This document shows positions 43,988 to 53,211 of a DNA stretch of 64,000 nt, in pieces. The position numbers and the translations under genes were made by a program. The stretch is from Nitrospira sp. CG24E (GTDB lineage: Bacteria > Nitrospirota > Nitrospiria > Nitrospirales > Nitrospiraceae). The DNA lies in assembly GCA_002869895.2 (NCBI GenBank), contig NEWP02000033.1, positions 44,455-108,454 of the forward strand. Reading direction: 5' to 3'. The notes under the pieces were generated by a model that did no database searches, had not been told where the DNA came from, and worked only from the letters and a program-made list of their open reading frames with translations. The stretch's first letter is position 1. Every line of letters starts with the position of its first letter.

Positions 43988-44188
43988 CTACCGGAGTCGA
44001 TTCATCACCAATGCCAAGCAACCAGCTAACAGGCCTCCGCCAATAATCGTGGTGCCGAACGAGAGGTACGCACTCGCCCCACTCCCGAGAGGAGGGCCGT
44101 CGAGCAGATCTCGCACGCCACCCTGTACCATCAGCACGGAAAGGGTGAGCAAGGCGCCCATAGCAAACCACCATCTAAAGGATCTCAC
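43988..44188 (-). CDS. Small membrane protein, 66 residues
   Basis: Two hydrophobic helices are seen: FAMGALLTLSVLMVQGGV and YLSFGTTIIGGGLLAGCLAL. The GTG at 44188 has GGGGA ahead and is preferred; a TTG at 44212 would add eight residues without a ribosome binding site. It lies 28 bp before the zinc-ribbon gene on the same strand, in a three-gene string. The family is not recognised. Confidence 0.6.
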   Translation of the reverse strand: MRSFRWWFAMGALLTLSVLMVQGGVRDLLDGPPLGSGASAYLSFGTTIIGGGLLAGCLALVMNRLR

Positions 44189-44254
44189 CGGTGTCCCCAA
44201 ACAGAGCGCCAAGAGGCCTGGAAACAGCGCCCCTGGGCCACTCTAGCCGAGGGG

Positions 44255-44307
44255 CGATAGGCTGTCAAGAAGACTGCCTATCGACTCATGTCTGCCTTGC
44301 GGCAGAC
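44255..44307 (-). terminator. Two stem-loops after the FG-GAP gene
   Basis: GTCTGCC/GGCAGAC (44290-44307, loop TTGC) and CGATAGGC/GCCTATCG (44255-44283, 13-base loop) are perfect stems just beyond the stop of the minus-strand FG-GAP gene. No U-tract follows, so this may be a rho-assisted or attenuating structure. Confidence 0.5.
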
Positions 44308-44319
44308 GTCGTGCAGGCC

Positions 44320-45639
44320 TCACGGAGGGGGCGCAACAGGAGCGGACGCCGCTTTCAATCCTCGATGGAGAAAAATGGAAACGCTTCCATTGCCGTTGTC
44401 CGCCGTCACGAGTCCAGGCTCTTCGTCTTCTTTCGTGGTGACGCGAAATGACGCCAGAGCGAAGGGGCCTGGTTTTGTCCGATAGTTTCTCGGCGGATAT
44501 TCGAACGTGCCGTCGTCACGACCGAAGAGAATCGAGAGATCGCTCGATTGAAGGTTCACGATCGCCACGTCGGTTCGACGGTCACCGTTGAAGTCGCGAG
44601 CGAGCCCAAAGTTCGGTCCTGCGTCGGCGCCGGAATCGTGCCCCGGTTTGAATGTCCCGTTCCCTACTCCGAGAAAGGTCGTAAAACTATCCTGTACACC
44701 GTTGATGACGAGTAGATCACGGATTCGATCATGATTGAAGTCGGCAAAGCTGACTCCCAGCGGACGCTTTCCCGTCTTATAGTCGGTGGGAGGGCGAAAT
44801 GTGCCGTTGCCATTTCCCATCCAGATGGAAACCGCGTTCAACATCGGACCCCCGTTTGTCACAGCCAAGTCGATCTTCCCATCGCCATCCAAGTCGGCTA
44901 GGGCCACAGATGTCGGCGTATCGCCATACTCGTACTGCGCTCCATGGGTAAATTCACCGGTCCCGGTCCCCAGGAATACTTTGATCTTGTCGTTGCGCAG
45001 CGCAACCACGAGGTCGAGCACCTGATCCCCGTTCAGATCGTCGATGGCGATGGCGATAGGAGTCCGATGCACAGGATAGCGGGTCCCCTCTTGAAATTTT
45101 CCGTCGGCCCGACCGAATAGTACAGCCACTTCGTCGGCTCCCGAACAGGCCAAGACCACATCAGGGAAGGGATCTGAGTTGAACAGCCCGAGCGCGAGCG
45201 AGCGAGGCTCTTTACACACATTCAGTTCGATCTGATCCCCGAAGGTACCGTCTCCATTGCCTAAGAGAATTGAAAGGGTGTTGCTGCCCATGTTCGTTGT
45301 CACCAGATCCGTATAGCCGTCCTGATTGACGTCGGTGGTGGTGATGGTCGTCGGATTCTTGCCAACTTTGTAGCTGGCAAAGTAGTAGAAGAGATCTGGT
45401 GGAGAGTAGGGGTCCTGCTTAGTGCAGCCATTTGCCATAAGCAAGAGAAGGCTTGTCGCCGTGACCAGTAGACTTCGCGCGCCAGCAGAATGAGGGAGAT
45501 TCACAAGGGCAAAGACTTTCTCAGAATGTTCAACCAGCCTATTCAGTAAGGATGCAACAAGTGAGAAGGCTAGGCGTGCGTTTCGGTACATTGAGTATGT
45601 GAGAGAAGCGAGAACGCCGCCGCCGGAATTTTTTAGCAT
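44320..45639 (-). CDS. FG-GAP/VCBS repeat lipoprotein
   Basis: This 439-residue protein has a long N-terminus with a lipobox-like MANGCTK near residue 72, then about six tandem beta-propeller blades. Each carries a calcium-loop motif: DVNQDGYTD, DLNGDQVLD, DLDGDGKID, DFNHDRIRD and DFNGDRRTD, alternating with ILLGNGDGTF-type turns. Such FG-GAP proteins bind calcium and often mediate surface contacts. The N-terminal 60 residues before the lipobox are unusually long; a start closer to the lipobox (a GTG or TTG near residue 60) is possible. It is followed by two stem-loops. Confidence 0.85.
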   Translation of the reverse strand: MLKNSGGGVLASLTYSMYRNARLAFSLVASLLNRLVEHSEKVFALVNLPHSAGARSLLVTATSLLLLMANGCTKQDPYSPPDLFYYFASYKVGKNPTTITTTDVNQDGYTDLVTTNMGSNTLSILLGNGDGTFGDQIELNVCKEPRSLALGLFNSDPFPDVVLACSGADEVAVLFGRADGKFQEGTRYPVHRTPIAIAIDDLNGDQVLDLVVALRNDKIKVFLGTGTGEFTHGAQYEYGDTPTSVALADLDGDGKIDLAVTNGGPMLNAVSIWMGNGNGTFRPPTDYKTGKRPLGVSFADFNHDRIRDLLVINGVQDSFTTFLGVGNGTFKPGHDSGADAGPNFGLARDFNGDRRTDVAIVNLQSSDLSILFGRDDGTFEYPPRNYRTKPGPFALASFRVTTKEDEEPGLVTADNGNGSVSIFLHRGLKAASAPVAPPP

Positions 45640-45879
45640 CCTGTCAGACCTGTGTGACTGTCAGCCGAGCTCCTGGGCCGACACTTCCGACATCTATCGA
45701 AAGAAAGCCCAGCGGCGCGATGATTCGTCCACATGAACAGACCCCGCTCCATCAGGATTTCCCGTCGCAACGAGACTGGTCAGTATACAGACCAGCGCTT
45801 TCTCCTGGCAAACAATCTCAATGCGCGACGATTTTCGTAAAAGCGCGGCTTCCCAATCCTGGCCTACTCGAAGACCACT

Positions 45880-45909
45880 TTGTAAATGGAGTAATGTTTG
45901 AGGTACAAT
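45880..45909 (+). promoter_or_regulatory. Sigma-70-type promoter
   Basis: TTGTAA (45880-45885) and TACAAT (45904-45909) are 18 bases apart; the -10 box matches five of six consensus bases. Transcription would begin near 45916, giving a short leader with AAGGAGG before the ATG at 45933. Confidence 0.6.
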
Positions 45910-45932
45910 GGCCTCTTGGTAAGGAGGAGTCC

Positions 45933-46253
45933 ATGAGCAAGCTATTGAAGATTGAGTTGTCGATGTACGGAATTGCCGAAGTACTGCATTGGTGTCACGA
46001 CCGGAATAACGGCCGTGTTCCTGGGGTAGACACAGCAGGTTTCGAGAAGATGAAGGTACTCTTGGCTGAGAAGCCGCAGTCGGGTGATTACTTTACCCTC
46101 GATCAATTTTGGAAAAAGAGGGTCACCTTAGACTTGACCGAAGATGAAGTGGCGACGATCGATCGCTGTCTCTACGACATCCCAAATTTCGACAGCGAGC
46201 CCCTTCCACAAATCAGACATAAATTCTGGCCGCAAGAGACAGCAGCCCACTGA
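45933..46253 (+). CDS. Hypothetical protein, 106 residues
   Basis: The ATG at 45933 has a strong AAGGAGGAG ribosome binding site and a promoter close by. The protein (MSKLLKIELSMYGIAEVLHW onward) is soluble and helical, with YFTLDQFWKKRVTLDLTEDEV-like charged helices and no known motif. It ends before a clear hairpin terminator, so it is a single-gene transcript. The strong signals for expression make it a real gene, but its function is unknown. Confidence 0.75.
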   Translation: MSKLLKIELSMYGIAEVLHWCHDRNNGRVPGVDTAGFEKMKVLLAEKPQSGDYFTLDQFWKKRVTLDLTEDEVATIDRCLYDIPNFDSEPLPQIRHKFWPQETAAH

Positions 46254-46260
46254 TAGAGCG

Positions 46261-46281
46261 GAGGCCGCTTTAAACGGCCTC
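46261..46281 (+). terminator. Hairpin terminator
   Basis: GAGGCCG (46261-46267) and CGGCCTC (46275-46281) form a 7-bp GC-rich stem with loop CTTTAAA, followed after a few bases by a TTTT run. It lies just after the stop of the 106-residue gene. Confidence 0.65.
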
Positions 46282-46427
46282 TCCCTCATCCCGATTTTCG
46301 GTTTGACCGTTCTCGATTCGGTGCGAATGGTGCGAAGAATCCGAGGGGCTCATGGGAGTCGTGAAGAGAAAGACCTGTCGGAGAAGAGCAGTATTGGTAA
46401 CGGTAGGCAGACTCAGGGGTGTCGCGG

Positions 46428-47429
46428 CTAGAGCGTCCCTTCTCCTTTAAGGTAGTTGCGAAAGCGGTCCATCAAATCAGCGCCGAGTGTCCCACCCTCC
46501 GGCTTCTTCGTCTCAGGATCTGAAAAATGCACGCGAATTTCCTGGAGGCGTTTTTCTGCCTGCTCATTTCCTTGGAGCCGCTTGGTTCGTTCTAGCGCCG
46601 TATCGAAGGCGTCAAACGTCAATTCCTTGTATCCGAATGAACGGATCCGTTTGACGGCCTTCATCATGGCCTGATTGCGGAATGTGGTCAGATGGTCGGA
46701 GTCGATTTCCTTGAGTCCCAACTTGCGGGCTCGCCGCTCGGCCGCTTTCCGGATACCGCTCCGCACAAAGTCCGGAGACGTCTGTAACCGTTTCCATGCT
46801 TCATCCGCCCAGGTCACACGCTCTTGAGGCTCATCCCATAACTGTACCAGTGCTTGTTCGTCGATTTGGGCGATCCCTTTTTCTCGCGCCAAATCTTCAG
46901 TATCCCGCTTGAGCATGTCGGTCACAAACTCAGCCGCGATCGGAGGTGATTGTTGCAATTTTTTTTGCAATCTCGCCAAGGCCCCCTGCGTCCAGGGAAG
47001 AGAAACGGAAGCCGATTCACGGATATCTCCCAGCGCCTCGACCTTCTCAAAGAGATCGATATTCACTTCCAGGTGTCCATCTTTCTTCGCCACTTCCTCC
47101 GCAATCTGCTTGATCATGGCTCGCATGAACTCTGGAACGCCGCTCAACCGTTCCTTCGCGGCGGCAGTCCATGGCAGCCGGCCTTGTGCCATCGCTTCCG
47201 CCGCTTCCGCCATGCCGGACTCTCCGCCCATACCGCCCATCATTTGGTTTTTGAATTGATCGAGAAGTTCCGCCGTAATCTCCGCGCAGCCAAGTTCTCG
47301 GGCCTTTTTTTCCGCCAGACGACGAACCATGCCGCGCAAAAATGACGGTGCCCGCTCCAAACGCTTGGAAGCCTCCTCCGTCCAACGGACATCGATTCCA
47401 ACTGCATCGTGAGAGTCTGGTGCGTTCAT
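46428..47429 (-). CDS. Protein with four PCP_red-type domains
   Basis: The 333-residue protein carries four tandem copies of a motif of about 45 residues known from the end of light-independent protochlorophyllide reductase subunit B. The copies begin VRWTEEASKRLERAPSFLRG, LPWTAAAKERLSGVPEFMRA, LPWTQGALARLQKKLQQSPP and VTWADEAWKRLQTSPDFVRS. Each continues with a basic helix and a segment rich in Arg/Lys and Glu. The lineage is not photosynthetic, so the domain is used for another purpose, perhaps protein or cofactor binding. It is the last gene of the large biosynthetic operon. Confidence 0.85.
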   Translation of the reverse strand: MNAPDSHDAVGIDVRWTEEASKRLERAPSFLRGMVRRLAEKKARELGCAEITAELLDQFKNQMMGGMGGESGMAEAAEAMAQGRLPWTAAAKERLSGVPEFMRAMIKQIAEEVAKKDGHLEVNIDLFEKVEALGDIRESASVSLPWTQGALARLQKKLQQSPPIAAEFVTDMLKRDTEDLAREKGIAQIDEQALVQLWDEPQERVTWADEAWKRLQTSPDFVRSGIRKAAERRARKLGLKEIDSDHLTTFRNQAMMKAVKRIRSFGYKELTFDAFDTALERTKRLQGNEQAEKRLQEIRVHFSDPETKKPEGGTLGADLMDRFRNYLKGEGTL

Positions 47430-47441
47430 GAGAGCGTCCTG

Positions 47442-47723
47442 TTACGACTGGTTCAGGAGTTCCTTCAATTCCTTCCCGGCCTTGAAGAACGGAACCTTCT
47501 TGGCAGGGACCGCCACGGTGGCGCCGGTCTTGGGATTCCGCCCTTCTTTCATTCGACGAGCCCGAAGCCGAAAACTGCCGAACCCTCGAATCTCGGTCTT
47601 ATCGCCATTCTTCAACGAATCCCGCACACAGTCGAAAATCGTGTTGACGACGACTTCGGCCTGTCGCTTCGTCAAGGTCGTGACCTGTTCGGACACGCGC
47701 TCGATGATTTGGGCCTTCGTCAT
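47442..47723 (-). CDS. ihfB: IHF beta/HU-type DNA-binding protein
   Basis: This 93-residue protein of the HU/IHF fold bends DNA. MTKAQIIERVSEQVTTLTKR starts the helical part, FGSFRLRARRMKEGRNPKTG is the beta-arm and its Pro-containing tip, and VPFFKAGKELKELLN ends the fold. The RNPKTG tip and the basic arm favour IHF beta over HU. It lies at the end of the aroA-rpsA string, the usual place for ihfB. Confidence 0.9.
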   Translation of the reverse strand: MTKAQIIERVSEQVTTLTKRQAEVVVNTIFDCVRDSLKNGDKTEIRGFGSFRLRARRMKEGRNPKTGATVAVPAKKVPFFKAGKELKELLNQS

Positions 47724-47775
47724 ATTGGACCCCCTTTCGTAGTGATGAAACCGCCTGCCTGTCGATCCGATCGCG

Positions 47776-48672
47776 CTAGAATGCCATGAGATACTTAAGA
47801 CTGACCCCGGAGTAAAAGTCCAACTTTGGGAAGAGCCCCGACAACCGTGAATCGATCAGCTCTCTGACCGAAAATCGCCGGCGTGGCTCAATGACTTTCG
47901 GCTCACCCTCGATGCCCGCCACATCCGCCGCAAGCTGGATGGCCGCTTGGAGATCGCCGAGTTCGTCTACAAGCTTTGAGGCTTTGGCCTGACGTCCTGT
48001 GAAGATACGACCGTCCGCCAAGTCTTGCACAGCCGAGATGTCGAGTCCGCGCCCCTCCGCCACCGCCTCAATGAACTGTTTATGGACATCGTCCATGACC
48101 GATTGGAGGAGCTGGCGTTCTTCATCGCTCATTTTTCTGAGCGGCGATCCCACATCCTTGAAGCGGCCGCTTTTAATCACGACACCTTCAACCCCGATCT
48201 TCTGAAGTAGCCCCTCGACATTGGCCATTTCCATGATAACCCCGATACTTCCCGTCAATGTCCCCGAATTGGCCATGATCCGGTCGGTCGCGACCGCAAT
48301 ATAGTAGCCTCCTGACGCTGCCACTGTACCCATTGAGGCAATGACTGCCTTATTGCTTTTGTTTCGAACCCGCTGGACCGCATCATGGATTTCTTGCGAC
48401 GGCACGACCCCGCCTCCCGGGCTGTCGATTCGCAAGACGATGGCTTTTACGGAAGGATTGTCGGCAAAACGCTTCAATTCGCTGATCGTGGATTGCGCAT
48501 CGACAATGACGCCTTCGATGCGAATCAATCCGATCCGATCCTCCATTGAAACGTCGAGGTCGGGAAAGAACAGGTTCGTCAAAAAGAGCACACCCAACCC
48601 GATACCGAGTGCCCAAAGCACTCTGCGAAAGATCCCGCGCTTGGCCGGTCTCTGTGCTGTATCGTCATTCAT
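47776..48672 (-). CDS. sppA: Signal peptide peptidase SppA (short form)
   Basis: This 298-residue membrane-bound serine protease of family S49 degrades cleaved signal peptides. It has one N-terminal membrane helix (VLWALGIGLGVLFLTNLFF) and the S49 core VLRIDSPGGGVVPSQEIHDA. The catalytic Ser lies in GTVAASGGYYIAVATD, and the Lys is expected in VVIKSGRFKDVGS. The length is that of the single-domain form. It follows rpsA, separated by a strong stem-loop. Confidence 0.92.
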   Translation of the reverse strand: MNDDTAQRPAKRGIFRRVLWALGIGLGVLFLTNLFFPDLDVSMEDRIGLIRIEGVIVDAQSTISELKRFADNPSVKAIVLRIDSPGGGVVPSQEIHDAVQRVRNKSNKAVIASMGTVAASGGYYIAVATDRIMANSGTLTGSIGVIMEMANVEGLLQKIGVEGVVIKSGRFKDVGSPLRKMSDEERQLLQSVMDDVHKQFIEAVAEGRGLDISAVQDLADGRIFTGRQAKASKLVDELGDLQAAIQLAADVAGIEGEPKVIEPRRRFSVRELIDSRLSGLFPKLDFYSGVSLKYLMAF

Positions 48673-48688
48673 GGTTCTGTTGTCTCAC

Positions 48689-48714
48689 AGCGGGGGGCAC
48701 GCACGCCCCCCGCT
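48689..48714 (-). terminator. Strong stem-loop between rpsA and sppA
   Basis: AGCGGGGGGC (48689-48698) and GCCCCCCGCT (48705-48714) form a perfect 10-bp GC-rich stem with loop ACGCAC. It lies between the stop of rpsA and the start of sppA. No U-tract follows, so it may act as a partial terminator or an RNA stabiliser. Confidence 0.6.
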
Positions 48715-48738
48715 TACATCGAGATCTAGGGCGTCGAT

Positions 48739-50454
48739 CTATTTATCGTCATCGGCCTCGCCACGTTTCCGGTTCTGTTTCGCCGCCCGACCCAAGCTTT
48801 GGTCCAACGCGCCTTGCGTGGCATGAAATTCGTCGACCTTCCGGCGGTCGGTATCCATTTCATGATCGCGAAGGCTGAGCGCGATCTTCCGCTCCTCACG
48901 ATCGACTTTGATGATCTTGGCCGTGACTTCGTCCATGAGTTTGAATTTCTCTTCGAGTTTAGCCTGCTGGTCGAGACTCGCTTCGCTGATGTGAATCAAC
49001 CCTTCGACTCCTCCATCCAGCTCGATGAAGATGCCGAAGTCGGCGACCTTGCTGACCTTCCCAACCGCCACATCTCCGACCGCATATCGGCTCGGAATCT
49101 CGTCGTCCCATGGATCGCTCTTGAGCTGTTTATACCCGAGCGAGAGCCGCTCCTTTTCCTTGTCGATTCGCAAAACTACCGCATCGACCTTTTGCCCCTT
49201 CTTGAAGAGTTCAGAGGGATGCTTGATATGCTTGGTCCAAGACATGTCGGAAATGTGGATCAATCCATCGATGCCCTCTTCGAGTCCGACGAACGCGCCA
49301 AAGTCGGTGAGGCTTTTGACTTTCCCTTCGATGCGCGTGCCGATGGCGTACTTCCCTTCCACCATATCCCAGGGGTTCGGCGCAGTCTGTTTCATGCCGA
49401 GCGAGATCTTCCTGCTGGCCGGATCGACATTCAACACTGCCGCTTCAACCTGATCTCCAATGGAGACGACGCGCGACGGATGGCGCACTTCGTGCGTCCA
49501 TGACATGACGGAGACATGCACCAGTCCTTCGACGCCAGGCTCGAGCTCGATGAACGCTCCGTAGTCGGTCAGACTTACGACACGACCTCGGACGCGGGTA
49601 CCGATCGCATACTTCGTGGCCACACCGGTCCAGGGATCGGCGCTTTTTTGTTTCAGGCCGAGTGAAATGCGTCCGGTCTCTCGATCGTACTTGAGCACGC
49701 TGACTTCCACCTTGTCGCCGATATTGAACATTTCCGATGGATGGCCGACACGGCCCCATGACATGTCCGTGATGTGGAGGAGCCCGTCGATCCCGCCGAG
49801 GTCGATGAACGCACCGTAATCCGTAATGTTCTTCACCACGCCTTGGATCAATTGCCCTTCCTTCAACGTGGAGAGGGTCGTCTTCCGCTTCGAATCCCTC
49901 GTCTCTTCCAGGAGCACACGCCTTGATACGACGACGTTGCCGCGCCGATGGTTGATCTTGATGATCTTGAGCGGGAATGTGCGCCCAACCAATCCGTCAA
50001 GATCCCGCACTGGATGGAGATCGATCTGCGAACCGGGCAGAAACGCCTTCACGCCGATATCCACCATCATCCCGCCTTTGATTCTCGCCACGATCTTGCC
50101 GTCGATGCTTTTCCCGTCGTTGAAGAGCTTCTCCAGCTCTTCCCAAATCTTCATCTTGTCGGCTTTTTCCTTGGAGAGAACCAGATTGCCGTCCGCGTCT
50201 TCGCACTCCTCGATGTAGACTTGAAACCGATCGTCCACCTTGATGTTCTGAAGTTCCTCGGTGGAGAACTGATCGTTCGGAATCATGCCCTCGGACTTAT
50301 ACCCGATGTCGACGATCACCTTGTCTTTGGTCACGGCGACGACACGGCCCTCTGTAATGGTGCCCTCTTCGAGGTTTTTGAAGGTCTCCTCGTAGAGGGC
50401 CGCTAGGGCCGCTCGGTCCAACTGCTGGTCATTCGATGGCGAAACCGTACTCAT
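48739..50454 (-). CDS. rpsA: 30S ribosomal protein S1
   Basis: This 571-residue protein has six S1 (OB-fold) domains that feed mRNA to the ribosome. The repeats begin near residues 30, 115, 200, 290, 375 and 460, each in the form G-x-V-x-x-x-x-D-x-G-A-F-I with L-H-I-S-D/V-M-S endings. The first two (GYKSEGMIPNDQF and GVKAFLPGSQIDL) are the divergent ribosome-binding pair. The tail (GRAAKQNRKRGEADDDK) is charged. It follows plsC by 55 bp in the operon. Confidence 0.96.
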   Translation of the reverse strand: MSTVSPSNDQQLDRAALAALYEETFKNLEEGTITEGRVVAVTKDKVIVDIGYKSEGMIPNDQFSTEELQNIKVDDRFQVYIEECEDADGNLVLSKEKADKMKIWEELEKLFNDGKSIDGKIVARIKGGMMVDIGVKAFLPGSQIDLHPVRDLDGLVGRTFPLKIIKINHRRGNVVVSRRVLLEETRDSKRKTTLSTLKEGQLIQGVVKNITDYGAFIDLGGIDGLLHITDMSWGRVGHPSEMFNIGDKVEVSVLKYDRETGRISLGLKQKSADPWTGVATKYAIGTRVRGRVVSLTDYGAFIELEPGVEGLVHVSVMSWTHEVRHPSRVVSIGDQVEAAVLNVDPASRKISLGMKQTAPNPWDMVEGKYAIGTRIEGKVKSLTDFGAFVGLEEGIDGLIHISDMSWTKHIKHPSELFKKGQKVDAVVLRIDKEKERLSLGYKQLKSDPWDDEIPSRYAVGDVAVGKVSKVADFGIFIELDGGVEGLIHISEASLDQQAKLEEKFKLMDEVTAKIIKVDREERKIALSLRDHEMDTDRRKVDEFHATQGALDQSLGRAAKQNRKRGEADDDK

Positions 50455-50509
50455 GTGTGAATCCTACTCTTCCGACAGAAGTCGGGTGCTGATGGTTATA
50501 CACCGACAT

Positions 50510-51166
50510 TCACTCAGCCTTGCGAATGTCGGCACTGGACTGCCGTACGGGAGACTCTACTGCACCTAAGGTCGCAATGCGATCCATGACGGTGCGACTG
50601 ACCTCCTGATAAAACTGCTTGGACTCTCCATTCTCGCCACTCCGGGGAAACGTCAGGGAGTCTCCATAGAGAACGGTCACGGGACGAAAGCGCGGCCACT
50701 TGGCTCCCGACGGTAACACGTCGAATGTTCCTTTCAAATAGGCCGGCACTACGGGGCAACCGGTTTGCGCGACAATTACACCGATCCCGGGCTTGGGAGG
50801 CTGCAATCGGCCGTCCTGGCTGCGGCTGCCTTCCGGAAAGATCACCACGACCTTTCCTTCTTTGATCAGCGCGACTGCCTTGCTGAAAGCATCACGGTCT
50901 AATCGGCCGGTTCGCAACGGTATCCATCCCAGCCATTGGCAGATCGCTCTCAGCCCTGGAACCGGAAAAAGATCACTCCGCCCCAAGTACCAGGCCCGCC
51001 GCTGCATTCCGCAACCCAGAAGGGGAATATCCAGGTAGCTGGCATGGTTCGCTGCGACTATGAACCCACCGGTCCTCGGAACTTCACCGACGACTCGAAA
51101 GTGAAAACAGACTCGGCCGATGGTCCTGGAAAGGATCCACAGGATCCCGTAGAGGACCGAACTCAC
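50510..51166 (-). CDS. plsC: 1-acyl-glycerol-3-phosphate acyltransferase
   Basis: This 218-residue membrane acyltransferase of phospholipid synthesis has the catalytic motif NHASYLDIPL (H-x4-D) near residue 41, FPEGSRSQDG for phosphate binding, and VPAYLKGTFD. An N-terminal hydrophobic helix anchors it. The GTG start overlaps the cmk stop (GTGA at 51163-51166). Confidence 0.92.
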   Translation of the reverse strand: MSSVLYGILWILSRTIGRVCFHFRVVGEVPRTGGFIVAANHASYLDIPLLGCGMQRRAWYLGRSDLFPVPGLRAICQWLGWIPLRTGRLDRDAFSKAVALIKEGKVVVIFPEGSRSQDGRLQPPKPGIGVIVAQTGCPVVPAYLKGTFDVLPSGAKWPRFRPVTVLYGDSLTFPRSGENGESKQFYQEVSRTVMDRIATLGAVESPVRQSSADIRKAE

Positions 51167-51885
51167 AATCTGGCCGCAATCACACCCATCATCTGGTCCA
51201 CGACCTCAGCGACGGATAATATCGAGGTGTCGATGAAGCGGGCGTTTTCAGCGGGAACCAGCGGGGCGATCGAACGGGAACGGTCTCGCGTATCGCGTCC
51301 CGCCAGATCGGCCGTCGTCTCTTCAAGCGCTCCGGAATGTCCCGCCGCAACGAGTTCCCGATGTCGGCGTTGAGCCCTGACGGTCGGATCCGCTTCCAGA
51401 AAAAATTTCACGTCTGCCGCAGGGAATACGTTCGTCCCCATGTCCCGTCCTTCAGCCACTACCGCTCCGTCCTGTCCGATTTGTTGCTGAATCGGCAACA
51501 ACCAGGCCCGGACCGCTTGAATGGCCGAGACCACCGATGCCGCATCCGACACCTCAGGCGTCCGGAGATCGCCGGTCACGTTCTTGCCGTTGACCAACAC
51601 CGTTGCGGTTCCGTGATGGAACTGCATTTGGAGCGAGAGAGCGGGCAATAGAGCGGTAACCGCCTCGGCATCCGCAGGGTCCCTGCCGGATGCAGTCACA
51701 GCCCAGGCTACCGCGCGGTAGAGGGCTCCCGTGTCGAGATACAGGTAGCCCAATCGGGATGCCAACAGCCTGGCTACGGTACTTTTGCCGACACCGGCCG
51801 GACCGTCGATCGCGACAATCAGCCGACTCGCTTGCTTGTTCTCCGCAATATGTCCCACGTTGTGGTTCCGTATTATAGCCGTCAC
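51163..51885 (-). CDS. cmk: Cytidylate kinase
   Basis: This 240-residue CMP/dCMP kinase has a P-loop IDGPAGVGKSTVARLLASRL near residue 26, LDTGALYRAVAW and EGRDMGTNVFP. The GTG start overlaps the aroA stop as GTGA; another GTG nine codons in would match the family N-terminus more closely. It lies between aroA and plsC, a conserved arrangement ahead of rpsA in many bacteria. Confidence 0.94.
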   Translation of the reverse strand: MTAIIRNHNVGHIAENKQASRLIVAIDGPAGVGKSTVARLLASRLGYLYLDTGALYRAVAWAVTASGRDPADAEAVTALLPALSLQMQFHHGTATVLVNGKNVTGDLRTPEVSDAASVVSAIQAVRAWLLPIQQQIGQDGAVVAEGRDMGTNVFPAADVKFFLEADPTVRAQRRHRELVAAGHSGALEETTADLAGRDTRDRSRSIAPLVPAENARFIDTSILSVAEVVDQMMGVIAARL

Positions 51886-53204
51886 CGGCGCTCAGTCAAT
51901 AATTCCAAAAGTGTGCGATGAAACGTCGGAAACGATGTCTCGATGCAAGCAGTCTCGTCAATCGCGGTTGATGCCGAAGCGGTCAGCCCCGCGATGGCCA
52001 ACGACATTGCCACCCGGTGATCGCCATGGCTACGGCCATGGGTAGCCTGTAATCGACCGTTATCTTCTGTTGTGCCAAGCCCTTGCACAATCATCCCATC
52101 GTGATTTTCTGCGATCTGAGCCCCCATTGCGCGTAACTCTGCCGACATCGTCGCTATCCGATCGCTCTCTTTGACCCGCAATTCTTCGGCCCCGGAGATG
52201 GTCGTCTGGCCTTCCGCAACTGCCGCTGCGACAGAGAGAATGGGAAATTCATCGATCGTCTTGGGGATCAAGTCAGGCCCAACGGCCACTCCCCGCAGGC
52301 GCGAAGACTTCACTCGGATGTCCGCGATCGGTTCTCCTGCCTCTTCCCGCCGGTTGAGCAATTGAATATCCGCGCCCATCCTCGTCATGATTTCCAATAG
52401 CCCAGTCCTTGTAGGATTGATCCCGACCTGCTGAATCGTCACATCCGAGCCGGGAACAATCGTTGCGCCCACGATAAAGAATGCAGCGGCTGAGAAATCG
52501 CCGGGCACAACTAATCTTGGCGCCGCATTCCACCCAACGGACGGTCGTCCGTCGAGCAGCAAGGTTGCCCCTTCCCGTCGAAGCGCAATGCCGAAAAACT
52601 GGAACAACCGTTCTGTATGGTCCCGCGAGAGGCGAGGTTCTGTAATGCGAGTCGTCCCTTCGGCAAACAGGGCTGAGAGCAACAACGCCGACTTGATTTG
52701 TGCGCTGGCCACCGGCGAGGCATAGGCGATAGCGCGGAGCCGGCTTCCCACCACGGCTAAAGGTGCCAGTTCGCCGCCTTTGCGTCCGGCGATCGTCGCC
52801 CCCATTTCCCGCAAGGGCTTGACGATCCGACCCATCGGACGGCGACGAATCGATTCGTCGCCGGTCAGCACCGTAAAAAAGTCCTGACCAGCCAGCAGGC
52901 CGGTCAGGAGACGGATACCCGTCCCGGAATTCCCGCAATCAATCGGTCCATTCGGCTCGGTCAGACCCCAGAGCCCCTTGCCATACACACGAAGTTCCTC
53001 AACCGATTCATCGATGCGTATACCGAGAGCCTGAAAGGCCCGCATCGTATTGAGGCAGTCTTCGCCTCGACAATAGTCTGCAACCGTGCTGACCCCGTTC
53101 GCCAAGGCTGTCAGGATCACGGCGCGATGGGTGATCGATTTATCGCCAGGAACGGAAATCGTTCCCCGTAAAGGCCCGCCTGGTGTGATGGTCAAAGATG
53201 TCAT
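51882..53204 (-). CDS. aroA: 3-phosphoshikimate 1-carboxyvinyltransferase (EPSP synthase)
   Basis: This 440-residue enzyme joins shikimate-3-phosphate to phosphoenolpyruvate, the sixth step of the chorismate pathway. It has SVPGDKSITHRAVILTALA near the N-terminus, GNSGTGIRLLTGL with the conserved Arg, and KESDRIATMSAELRAMGA near the C-terminus. The ATG at 53204 has AAGAGG close ahead; a longer frame to 53294 overlaps tyrA and is rejected. Confidence 0.95.
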   Translation of the reverse strand: MTSLTITPGGPLRGTISVPGDKSITHRAVILTALANGVSTVADYCRGEDCLNTMRAFQALGIRIDESVEELRVYGKGLWGLTEPNGPIDCGNSGTGIRLLTGLLAGQDFFTVLTGDESIRRRPMGRIVKPLREMGATIAGRKGGELAPLAVVGSRLRAIAYASPVASAQIKSALLLSALFAEGTTRITEPRLSRDHTERLFQFFGIALRREGATLLLDGRPSVGWNAAPRLVVPGDFSAAAFFIVGATIVPGSDVTIQQVGINPTRTGLLEIMTRMGADIQLLNRREEAGEPIADIRVKSSRLRGVAVGPDLIPKTIDEFPILSVAAAVAEGQTTISGAEELRVKESDRIATMSAELRAMGAQIAENHDGMIVQGLGTTEDNGRLQATHGRSHGDHRVAMSLAIAGLTASASTAIDETACIETSFPTFHRTLLELLTERR

Positions 53205-53211
53205 CGGCCTC

